Made by a program: the position numbers and the translations under genes. Source: Abelmoschus esculentus (lineage: Eukaryota; Streptophyta; Magnoliopsida; Malvales; Malvaceae). Taken from it: a DNA stretch of 64,000 nucleotides. Shown in pieces: positions 34,613 through 45,098 of the stretch (the first letter of the stretch is position 1; each line of letters starts with the position of its first letter). A model generated the notes under the pieces. That model was given only the letters and a program-made list of their open reading frames with translations. It was not told the origin of the DNA and ran no database searches. The stretch is from contig JAUCBN010000022.1 of the NCBI GenBank assembly GCA_035048815.1, forward strand, positions 16,286,501 through 16,350,500, given 5' to 3'.

Positions 34613-35126
34613 GTTCAAATAACTATTTACTTAAACATTAATTTTTTTAACATTATACCTTTATTTTATTTTTTAATATAATCCTTAAGTGTATTTGATT
34701 ACATATTTTTTTATTTTAAAATATTAATAATCACAGATGACGGATTCAAAAATATTTGTAAGGGTGAACACAAATCAAAATATCTTTTAAGGTGAGCACA
34801 AGTCATAAAATCTCAAAATTTCAGGGTCACAAAACATAAAAAATAAAAAAAAATTAAGGACTAATTTATAAAAAATTAAAAATTAAAACCCAAAGTATGA
34901 AGTTTAAAAAATTCAAAATGGACACGGGTCATCCTTCCAACCATATGCATCCACTACTGACAATCATTGTACAAACTAAAATAAACATAATAATATTATA
35001 TTAAAAAAAATTATTTTTATAATCTAATATCTATATATAATTAATTAATTTAATACACATATTATTAATTAATATTATTTATTATCAATTATTAATTATC
35101 ATCTAATTACCAAATAAAATTATATA
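34613..35126. other. Intergenic DNA, no gene seen
   Basis: AT-rich, with a short direct duplication (GGGTGAACACAAATCAAAATAT and GGTGAGCACAAGTCATAAAAT, about 34762 and 34791). It ends at the ATATA target duplication of the Gypsy element. Confidence 0.5.
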
Positions 35127-38036
35127 TGTCAACACGAATTTAAACCCTTAAATAAAATATAAATAATAATTAATAATAAAATATATAAAAAAAAGAGAAA
35201 AAAAACTAAAAATCGTGAAAAAATCTAGAATTTGAATCGTGGGATGTGGGAACCGATTTTTGAGGGGATTTGATTTTGGGGTGTTGAGAGTTTGTAGGAG
35301 AGGATTAAGGGATGAGGTAGAGTTCGAGTTGGTTTGGTTTTCGATTTGAATCCCTTTAAAAGGGATTCAATCGAACTGATGAAGGGGGCATTCGATCGGC
35401 AGCAAGGAAGGAGAATTTGGAGGATTGAATCAAGAGTAGCAGGAGAAATCGGAAGCTTGGGGTTGCTTGATCGGAGTGTTGAGACCACCGACGCACAAGA
35501 GGTAAGTTGGTTTGGTTTAATATCTTATCTTTGTTTCGGTTTGAATGTAGGAGTTGTTTCTGGGTTTTAGGTTCGATTTTGATCAAGCTTAGGGTTGGTA
35601 GATTTCGAAATAAGGTTTTTTTTGAGAGATTTTAGGTTTTTAAGGTTACCGGTAGGTTCGTCGGTGCCGGAATTGATCACCGGCATCGATTTTGGTCTTT
35701 TGACGGTGACCGAAAAATACATCGGCGCGGTGGTCGATGGTGGTGAGTTGGATCAGACGGCGGTATGGGCGGCAGTGGATGGTCGTGTTCTTCATGTTCT
35801 TCATGAACATGAAGAACATGCATCATGTTCTTGGCAAAAGGGGTAGTTTGATCCAAAAAACCTTTAGTTTCTGGATTTTTCATGTTATTTTCAGAGGTTT
35901 TGGAACTCAGCGAGTTAGACCGAGTTGGGGTGGGGTGTAAATGACTGAGTCCACTCGGTCTATAGGCTTTTATACCCCCCCAAAATGGTGTCGTTCAGGG
36001 GAACGGGTCACGCGGGTCGGATCCGGGTTTAACCCGGATCCGCGCGTTTTGACTGGATAAGGGTAAATCACCCTTTAGGTCCTCTAGTTTTAGGCTTTAA
36101 TACTTTTTAGTCCCAAACCCTTAGATTTAATCCAATTAGGTCCCTAGAAACCCCTAATTAGGCCTTTAGAACTTTAGTATTATTTAATTAGGTCCCTAAG
36201 CCTCTAGATTAAACCCTTAGGATTTAAATTAGTTAATTTTTAGACTTAATTAGGACTCAAAATTAATTCTTAAGACTTAAAAATTTAATTAGGTTCTTAA
36301 ATAGAGTTTAATTTTTTTTAAGAAACTTTAAAATTAATTTAATCTAATTAAATCTAATATAAGTTAATTTAACCTCTAAAACTCAAAAATTAGACTTAAA
36401 TAGGTTTAATTCAATTCTTAAAATTTTAGAAAATAATTTTAATTAATTATTTTAATTAATTTTAATTTATAAAAAAATAAGTTTTAAAATTAATCCAATA
36501 TTAGGTCAAGTTTTGGCCTTTAACCTTAAACCATTCACTCAAATTAGAATTTAAATAGGTTTTTTTAAATTCTTAAAATTTAGAGAATAATTTTAATTAA
36601 CTAATATAATTAATTTTAATTAATTTCTAAAAGATAAGATTTAAAATTATTTAGGTCTAATTAATCCTAATTTCACCAAACTAACTTTAATTAGGTTAAA
36701 ATTAAATTCTTAAAAATTTAGAAATTATTTTAAAATTTTAATATAAGGTTTAAAATTAACCTAATTAAGTTTAATCCAACCTCTAAAGCTTAAATTCACC
36801 AAGTTAATTAAGTTTTAATTAAACTTTGAGGTTAGAAATTTTAATTTAAATAATTTAATTAAAAATTCTAAAACCTTAAAATTTGTTTCACACTTAATTA
36901 ATTCAACCTCAATGGGGCTAAAAAACTTAAACTTTAATTAAGTCTTAATTAAACTTTGAAGTTTAATTTAATTAACTAATTTAATTAAAATCTTAAACTT
37001 TAAAGTTAATTTCACACTTAATTAAATCTTATCTTTTGTTCGAGATTTGCTTCCGAGTCCCTTTTGATCTCTTCCAATACAAGTCCCTTTGTACTCATGA
37101 AATTTTGATGTAATTTTTGTACACCCATGATTCTAATAAAATTGATGAGTTCCTTCTATCTAGTTCTTTTATTTAATTATATTTTTGCATGGCATATTTA
37201 ACGAGGTCACCTACTAAACTTAAGTTAATTAATTTAGAGCCTTTTAGGACTAGTCACTTAAATTAATTAATTTAATTAGGGAGAAAATTTAGTAATATAG
37301 CATGTGAATCTTATGTCTCGGATACATTAAAGAGGTTGGTGTTTTGACGTACCATGATGCTGACCTAGAGAGTGTACCTTGGCATCGAATTTATGTGTTA
37401 TTAAAACCTAGAATTTTGACAGAAACTTAGGTTTAGAATTAAATAAAATGGATAGGTAAATAACTAGTAACACTAGTAACTTAGGTTTTAAACACTTAAG
37501 CAATTGAGCTTTTTTAGGATTAGAACTTAAAACGAACAAGATAAAAACGGCCATGCATCTTTCTTTAGCCTTTTGAGGCAGAAGTTACATTCCTTTAAAT
37601 TTGGGTGAGGTTTCCTATCTAGAGGACGTCTCGTTCAACTCAAGTTTAAAGGTGGTGTAACTTCTAAATCAAAAGGATATCCGAATTCAAATAATGTTCA
37701 ATTAACAATGAAAATTAAATTAACATCTATCTTCAAAATGTCAATGCCACTTAATATTTTTCAAGGTACCAATTTTTAGGCGTTTGTAAGGGTCGTCCTT
37801 ACACGTAATCGACTCCCGAACCCAACGTTTTTAAAATGAATCTTTGGTTTATTTTTATGGTGTCTGGCCTACCTAAGTGGCCGGTGGCGACTCCAAATTA
37901 AATTTTTTCAAATTTAATTATAGATTTTTCTAAAATGGGATTTTCAAAATTAAATTGATAAAATTCATCTTTTTCAAAACCAATCGTCGAGCCATTTTTC
38001 ACATAAACCTTTCGTTTTTTAAAAGAGGTTGCGACA
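35127..38036 (+). repeat. 5' LTR of the Gypsy element
   Basis: It starts TGTCAACACGAATTT and ends GTTGCGACA. The first 900 bp is the more complex part, while the rest is a TTAATTAGGTTTAA-rich tract. It contains the near-palindrome GAATCCCTTTAAAAGGGATTC-like hairpin near 35347-35367 and a hairpin with 12-bp arms (TTCTTCATGTTC, 5-base loop) near 35789-35817. Open frames of 60-90 codons here are repeated in the other LTR but resemble no protein. Confidence 0.93.
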
Positions 38037-38519
38037 GCTTGGCGACTCCGTTGAGGACTTAAAAAATAATTTTTTGTGAGTCAGGCCTAATTTTTCAAAC
38101 TTTACGTGGCATTTTTGGCATTTTGAAGTTAGATATAACTTAATTTTTTATTGTTAAGTGAACATTATTTGAACGAGGATAACCTTTTACTTTCATATAT
38201 CTTGTCATTCATGCATAAGCTCTCGACCCGAGCTTTCACCTTTAAGTGGGAGTTAGATATTATCCGACGTGATGCTTTCCAGCTCCGAGTTTCGGATTTT
38301 TATCTGCTTCCGGTATACTAACCTTACGCATCGTGGGGTCTTCACCCCGTTGTAAGGGACCTATACCACCGAATCGATATCTTATCGTCGTAGTAAACGG
38401 TAACGACAGTTCGGGAACCCAGTGTCTAGACCAAAACCCCACATATAGAGTAGAAACCAACCCCTTCTAGAGCCAGACAGGAACCATAAGATAAGGCGGT
38501 ATGCTGCCGAAATGCCGTA

Positions 38520-38650
38520 AAACTTAGGATTTCTCTGTTAATATGCTCTCTGGCTATTTTGCATATTTTAGCATGTTCTCTGGTTATTTTTACGCAATTT
38601 AGCATGCTCTCTGGTTATTTTACGCATTTTATCCTATTCTCTAGTTAACT
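38520..38650. repeat. Four-copy 30-34 bp tandem repeat in the Gypsy leader
   Basis: The unit CTCTCTGGTTATTTT-ACGCA-TTTAGCATG recurs about four times with decay at both ends. Non-coding leader of the element. Confidence 0.7.
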
Positions 38651-38823
38651 TTATTTGCATTTTTTCAGGCACTTTTATCATTGTGTTTTATCTTTGTCTT
38701 TATCCTACTAACACATTTTCTTCTTGTTTTTTGTTTCTCTTTGATCCTTTATGCATTTATTTTTACTTGACATATTTGCATGGGTATTAATTTGGAAAAC
38801 AATAAAGTTAGAAGTGTCCAATA

Positions 38824-39144
38824 ATGTCAGAAGGGATCATTATAGGCGAAGATAATACAAAAGTCTGGACATGGACAGAAGCAGTTCAGTATGAGAAAGA
38901 TGATAACGTGCCGTCAGAAGGAGGAGCGTGGAAGACCAAGTATGAAGCAGTGCAGCGTACCATCCAGAATCAGAGTTGATTAATTTCAAAGGTCGGAAGT
39001 GTCGCATCTTACGTACAAACATTATTGAGAGAAGCTACAACTCTTCTGAAGCAACCGAACATCGAGCAAGAGCATGGAGAAGCCATCATCCGCCTGCTAC
39101 ATGAGTTGACCAACTTATGGATTAGGGCCAACAGTTTTCTGTAG
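38824..39144 (+). pseudogene. Gypsy upstream small ORF
   Basis: A 106-codon frame from ATG 38824 to TAG 39142 with one in-frame TGA at about 38977, at a place where TGG would suit (QNQS-stop-LISKVG). It contains WTWTEAVQYEKDD and HGEAIIRLLHELTNLWI stretches. Similar small upstream frames occur before gag in Tat-type elements; the function is unknown. Confidence 0.5.
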
Positions 39145-39422
39145 ATTATCTTTAAAGTTGTAGTAAATTCTTTTTGAACACACAGATGTTTTTAAGAGAT
39201 TGTTTTCCAAATTTAATACCCTCTTGCATTCATGCATCATAAAGTAGATTTATATTTAGGTTGTTTGATTTCTATCTTATTTATATTTTATTTTGTTTTT
39301 GCATCATCTTGACATGTTGATATTTTGTTGCATCACATCGCATAAAGGTATTGATCCAAAAGTGATTATCGAGATAGAAGGCGATAATAACAGTTAAAGG
39401 GATTTGTAGGTCGAAGACGAGG

Positions 39423-40391
39423 TTGAGTCAGAGCTTGAGAATGATGGACAATTTACTTGAAGATTACTCAGACTCTAGAGACACTGAAATGCAAGAGTTA
39501 AAAAGGCAGATGAGCGAGCTGAAGACCACGATGATGAACATGACTAAAGGGAAGAGACACATGAAAGAAGAGCCGAAAAAGGATCGGTACACATACAAAT
39601 CACCACTTATAATTGGTGTGAGCAAGCCAATCGAAAATGTATCAGACCTAAAACCTGAGAAAGTCATAGTGGATCATGGAAAATCCAAAATGAAAGAAGC
39701 ATTCCGCCCAATAAAGTCGGTCGAACATCCAGAGCAAAGTTCAGGTTCCAAGATCCTTTTTCCTAGTTCTCAGAAGACAAAAAGTCGCAAGAATCGGTTT
39801 GACCCAATACCCATTTCATACGAAGAATTATATCCTCAATTGCTAGAAGCTCGGCTAATAACTCCGTATTTTATCTCACCATTACAACCGCCGTACCCGG
39901 AATAGTATTATGCCGATGTTTATTGTGAATTTCATGATGGAGTACGAGGACACTCAATTGAAAATTGCATGGCTTTAAAGCGTAAAGTCCAGTGTCTGTT
40001 GAAATGCGGGAAGTTAAAGTTTGATGAAAAAAGTCAGCCTGATTCAGGGGGCAGACATGAAGTCCGAGATGAAAATATTTCGAAGAAACAATATCAGTCT
40101 GGGTACGAGATTCAGGTAATGTAAGAGAGAGATAACTTGGAAGAAGAGTTACAAACCTTGCGATTAGATTACCAAGATCTCGCTAAGGATGTTAAGAAAG
40201 AATGCGTAGAAAGCACAGATGGTGACATAAAAGCTGCAGCACGAGAGATGGCTCAAGAGATAGCAAGCTTAGCGGATATGGTGGCAGAATTGAGTCAAAA
40301 CATCAACCCGATGATAGATCACAGTGGGAAGTTAGCAGGGTTCTTAGAGAAAGTCAAGAAATTAGGGGTTAAGACTCGCAAATACCTTTAG
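39423..40391 (+). pseudogene. Gypsy ORF with coiled coil and gag-type knuckle
   Basis: One frame of 323 codons with in-frame TAG at 39903 and TAA at 40122. The N-terminal part is charged and helical (MQELKRQMSELKTTMM). Then comes YEELYPQLLEARLI and a zinc-knuckle-like CEFHDGVRGHSIENC (39930-39975, C-x2-H-x4-GH-x4-C). A second helical stretch (ELQTLRLDYQDLAKDV) follows. The knuckle is of the gag type used by Tat/Ogre elements and is repeated in the next ORF at 41661, so the region appears partly duplicated. Confidence 0.6.
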
Positions 40392-40610
40392 CGTTTGATA
40401 TTTGATGTAATAAATCTTTTTACCTGAAATGAAAGTTATTCTATGATAATCACACTCGGGATCAATACCTTATTGCATTCATGCATATGTTTATTTTATA
40501 TCATGTCATTATTATTTTATCAACATTGCATTAGCATACATGAATCTAAGGTGGTTGAAGGTTCTGATGACAGTTGACATACATTAATAAAAGTTCGAGA
40601 ATCAGACATC

Positions 40611-41835
40611 ATGGATGAGAACGTGAGAGAAGTTGCAAGTATCCAAGAAAGATTGCAAGAGCATATGACAAAGCCTCAACCAAAGACAAACGATCAAATC
40701 TCGAAGCCATGTCTAACTATCTACCCGGGAGTATCAAGTTCGAGCATGAATACGTTTTCTATAGAACGTATTGATCAACTGAAAAATATGTGTACAAAAC
40801 TCCAGAAGAAAATTGAGGCAAGTGAAAAAGGAGTGGACTCTGAGTTTAGTGCAAGGGAGTTTTGTCTGGTCCCTGATTTGGTTATTCCACCAAAGTTCAA
40901 GATCCCTATTTTTGAGAAGTATGACAGATCTAGTTGTCCTAAAATTCACTTGACGATGTATTGTCGGAAAATGAAAGAATATCTAGATAATGACCAAATA
41001 ATGATTCACTACTTTCATGATAGCTTGACTGGGCCTGCTGCAACATGGTACAACAGATTGAGCCGAGAGCAGATTCGAACATGGGTTGATTTGGCAAAAA
41101 AATTCTTGGGGCAATACAGGTATGTCATAGACTTAGCTCCAGATCGTCGGACTTTACAGAGTATGAGAATAAAGGATGATAAGAGCTTTAAAGGACTATG
41201 CATTGAGATGGAGGGTGTTAGCATCTCAGGTACAACCACCCATGATAGAAGAGGAAATGTCTGAAATGTTTCATCAGACCTTGCCGTCTCCTTTCTTCGA
41301 TAAAATGCTTACAAATTCAAGGGACAACTTTAAAGATTTTATGGCCCTTGGCGAAGTAATAGAAGTTGGAATCCAACAAGGGAAAATTTAACCCAGGCTC
41401 AAAAGTTACACATAAGATAAGAAGCCGAAAGAGGTAAATGAATGTAATGTTCAAGGTTCTCGAAGACGTAAAAGGAAAAGATCACCCAGTTCTTCAGGGC
41501 GGCAACAAAAGATTCCTCGAAGAAATGCGGATCGGGAGATATTTGGAATGCCTATTGCCGATTTATTTCCTTATCTTGTTGAAGTTCAATATATTAATCC
41601 CAAGCCAATGAAGAAAGCGCCAAGCCCTGTCGCTCAAAGCTATGATCCCAACAATGTTTGTGAGTTTCATATGGGATTGACAGGTCATGCTACTAATAAA
41701 TGTAGGTCTTTACTGGAAGAAATCAAGAAATTGATTGATAAGGGAATTTTGACAGAGGAGTTGGTGCAACAATGGAGGACCAAAGAAAATGCTCAAGATG
41801 ATATGCTCTTTGAAGATTCAGAGCTTCAGGACTAG
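40611..41835 (+). pseudogene. Gypsy gag (retrotrans_gag)
   Basis: ATG 40611 opens a 217-codon frame containing the gag core: FKIPIFEKYDRSSCPKIHLT near 40890-40950, MIHYFHDSLTGPAATWYNRL near 41000-41060, and WVDLAKKFLGQY. A +1 shift near 41190 then moves to a frame with MIEEEMSEMFHQTLPSPF (about 41236). After stops at about 41391-41412 it continues through DLFPYLVEVQYI to a zinc knuckle CEFHMGLTGHATNKC (about 41661-41705), ending TAG 41833. Gag would build the virus-like particle. The frameshift and stops mean that no full-length Gag can be made. Confidence 0.8.
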
Positions 41836-44430
41836 CTTTTCCAAGATTGTTCAGAGTTATGAAAAATCTGTCTTGCTCATGTCTAAATGTCAAGAAAAAT
41901 GGTGTTTTTAGGATCAGTTGCGGAGTAATGCCCTGAATCATCCCAGTTGCGTTTTTCTACTCTATATGCATTGGATGTCTTTTGTAAAGGAGTTTTTTTA
42001 ATTCATTTGTCAACGATGCTTGTTTCATATGTGTTTTTTTCAAGTGGTAAACATGTCATATTCTTTGATTCTTTAAATTTTTACTTTTTTGATTCTTTGA
42101 TTCTTTGTTATGGGTTAATTTTTGAGCACTCATACATATATCATTGATTTCATTCTTTTAGATATTGAATATCAATTGCAAAATTGATATTAAATCAAAT
42201 TTGGAGATCAACTTCACTAATGTGACTCGTTACCACTTTACTTGGGCCAAAGGGATGACATTAATGAGTGTTCAGGAATCACGGGAAAATCCTAGATAAA
42301 TTTTGAGTGAGTTTCCTCTCAAGCATTATTGAATAAGGTCTTTGAATGAAGTGATAACCCAAAACATCATCCAACTGAAGTCTGCTTTGCTTTAAAGACA
42401 TCCGAGTATGGGATGATATTTGGCATTCCTTGATTTTCCTTCTCAAAGAAAGAAAATAAGAAAAAACATCATTTGTTATCCCCTTTGAGCCTAACATTAT
42501 TTTTCTTTCGATTCAACCCAAATCAAGGATCACCCCTACGCTGGGGGCAAAAGAGGATGAAAATGTGTTTCAAAGTGAAATACAAAGCCAAGAAAAAGAA
42601 GCCAAACTCAAATTGTTGGCACAAAAGAAAAAACGAACGTAAAGTTCAGTGAAATATTTTGATGAGATGAACCACTGGAAAAAGTAGTGGTGAAAAGGAA
42701 ATGACCTCTAGGGTGAAAGCCCAACAAAATAAAAAGGGTCAACTTAGAGTGATCCGCAAAGAAAAAGTATTTCATCAGAGCATGTTCAGATCAGTGCGGC
42801 AATGATCCTTGATTTTATCACCCTTGAATTATTTGAGCCTATATATCCTTTTTCGGTAGCCATAAACCATAGCCCACATTACAAGCCACAAAAGACCATT
42901 TTGACCATACACGGATATTGGAACAAGGAGAGTTAGTCTTCAGAATATATCCCGCTTACTAGGGTTAACCTTTCTTCAAGGATTTTTAGTCTTCTTATGC
43001 TTGATTGAGATCAGAAAAGAGAGGAAAATTGGATATGGTGAGCTAGTGAGAAAAAGAGTGCCACCTAAATAGGGTAGAATTAGAAAAATGGGAATGTTTC
43101 TCCTGAAAGTCTAATAAATTGGAAAATGATCACATCCGAGTTGATCTTTGCAAATTTGTTCGAAGGCTTTGTTGCACTTGATATTCAAAGGCCTAATTTT
43201 TTTGTTTTTGTTTGTCGTGACAATCAAAATTTTTCAATGTTTTCAAAATACTATTTTAAGCGTTTTTGCTTATCGCTTAACAAGCATCTTGCAAATGAAT
43301 TGATTAGATACAAAAAGTAAAGGATTTCAGGGAAATTACTATGATACAATTAATCCTTTAAGCGCAGGCAGAACAAGAATGACGAATGGTGTGACGAGGA
43401 ACAAATGAAGCTTTGAAATGCCAATGGGGCATTTGCGTACGGACTGTGTCATTGCCGAGTTCCGAAGTTGTAATGATGAATATTAGTCCAGCTTGGTGAA
43501 AGTTCAGGGACTAGAAAAGGTTTAGGGATCAGGAGAAAATTCGGGGACCTATGATATTTTGCACACCCTAAATGGTGAAAGTGGGGCAAACTCAGCATGA
43601 TAAAAGTTCAGCAAAGCATTATTTCACGTGAGATTTCAGATCAGAATGGGCAAGGGAGGAACAGAGTTCATGAACTTATTGCTTCGAGAAACTGATAGCC
43701 CATGAGATGTGGGGCAGAATCCGAACTGATTAGGAAAATCAATGATGTTAATGTCAAATTGAAAAATAGAGCTCAAAAAGTTCAGGCAGAGTACGAAGTT
43801 GTCGATGTGAGATGTCGTCATGACAGAAGAAGGTCCAATGAAGAAGACCAGTGTACATTCAAGTGTCCCTCAATGACCATGGTTCATACATCATATGGTT
43901 AGGCATCCATAGGGTAAACATCGTAACCCATGCATTCAAAACATTTTTGGTTAATTTTAACAGAAATTTATAAGATTTGTAAAGCAATCCAGATCAGGAC
44001 AAGCAAAGATCTCAGAGGAAGAAAATTTAAAAACAAACATTTCAAAAGGTCAACAGAGACCAATACAGATTTCTATTTGAGGAAAAAGATCTCAACAAAG
44101 AAGATGAAGTTAAACAAGATTTTTCGCTTGAAGATGTGGATGTCAACAAAAATCTTTATTTACCAGATGTTCGAGGGAATTCAGATGTAAAGAACAACTT
44201 CGGATCCCAAGATTTATTTGAAGGAATTCAACAAGATTTAAAGAAATCAACTACAACAAACATTACCGGCAGTCTTTTGGCGTGAGTCCAGAAAGAAATG
44301 GTGTAGCGTGAGGAATTTTGTAGTGAAAAGAACAGCCTCGAGTTTCACCGCTTACGTCTGAAGAATTTCGAAGTGAGAAGAACAACTTCAGACTCTTCAG
44401 TGGAGGTAGAGAATTTCGTACTGAGAAGAA
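41836..44430. other. Gypsy internal non-coding region
   Basis: About 2.6 kb with no protease, reverse transcriptase, RNase H or integrase motif in any frame (no YXDD, no HHCC, no chromodomain). Frames of 60-86 codons (near 43126, 43702, 43930) do not resemble known domains. In an autonomous relative, pol would occupy this interval. Confidence 0.65.
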
Positions 44431-45030
44431 CAGCTCCATATTCCACTATTAAAAACTCTGGGTCATCAGTAAGTCCTCCGGGCATGATGTTAAATCCTCC
44501 GGGTCATCATTAAGTCCTTCGGGCATGATGTTAAGTCCTCTGGGCCATCACCTTCGGGAGTGATGATATCATTTGCACAATCTAGGAGGCAATACAATCC
44601 TAAATCCTCTGGGTCATCATTAAGTCCTCCGGGCATGATGTTAAGTCCTCCGAACCATCACCTTCGGGAGTGATGATATCGTTTGCATAATCGAGGAGGC
44701 AATACGATCCTAAATCCTCCGGGTCATCATTAAGTCCTTCGGGTATAACGTTAAATCCTCCGGGTCATCATTAAGTCCTCCGGGCATGATGTTAAGTTTG
44801 AAGAATTTCGAAGTGAGAAGAACAGCCTCAAGCTCTATCATTTGACGAGTCTAAGGAATTCCGTCTAAAGAAATTCGAAGTGAGGAGAACAGCTTCAGAC
44901 CCCGGAGAATTTCAGCTCCAGTTATTCCAAAGACGAAGGTTTTCAGAAAGAAGAGCAACCTCAAGTTGCGTCACAAGGTTTCTCTTGAAGAATTTCGAAA
45001 TGAGAAGAACAACTTCAAGCTTTAGGGCTT
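44290..45030. repeat. Dispersed GAATTTCGAAGTGAGAAGAACAG repeats
   Basis: The motif AAGAATTTCG-AGTGAGAAGAACA and close variants recur at about 44313, 44363, 44408, 44797, 44868 and 44993, spaced irregularly by 45-390 bp. Each is followed by a C-rich CCTCAAGC/TTCAGACTC tail. The array lies just ahead of the polypurine tract. Confidence 0.7.
44455..44795. repeat. TCCTCCGGGCATGATGTTAAG tandem array
   Basis: Units of about 20 bp alternate between TCCTCCGGGCATGATGTTAAG-like and TCCTCCGGGTCATCATTAAG-like forms, the one roughly an inverted version of the other (CATGATG against CATCAT). A higher-order block ending ACCTTCGGGAGTGATGATATC and GAGGAGGCAATACGATCC is duplicated with a period of roughly 120 bp. 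Confidence 0.8.
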
Positions 45031-45098
45031 TTACAGAATTCGTGTTTTTCAGTCTTTGCCCATCTCCTGCTCCGCAGCATCGAGCAAAGAGGGGCAGC

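Noticed and set aside
35225..35488. 87-codon minus-strand ORF in the Gypsy LTR, conserved in the second LTR (45184-45459)
   Set aside because: Conservation follows from LTR duplication. The peptide resembles no protein, and short frames on both strands overlap it.
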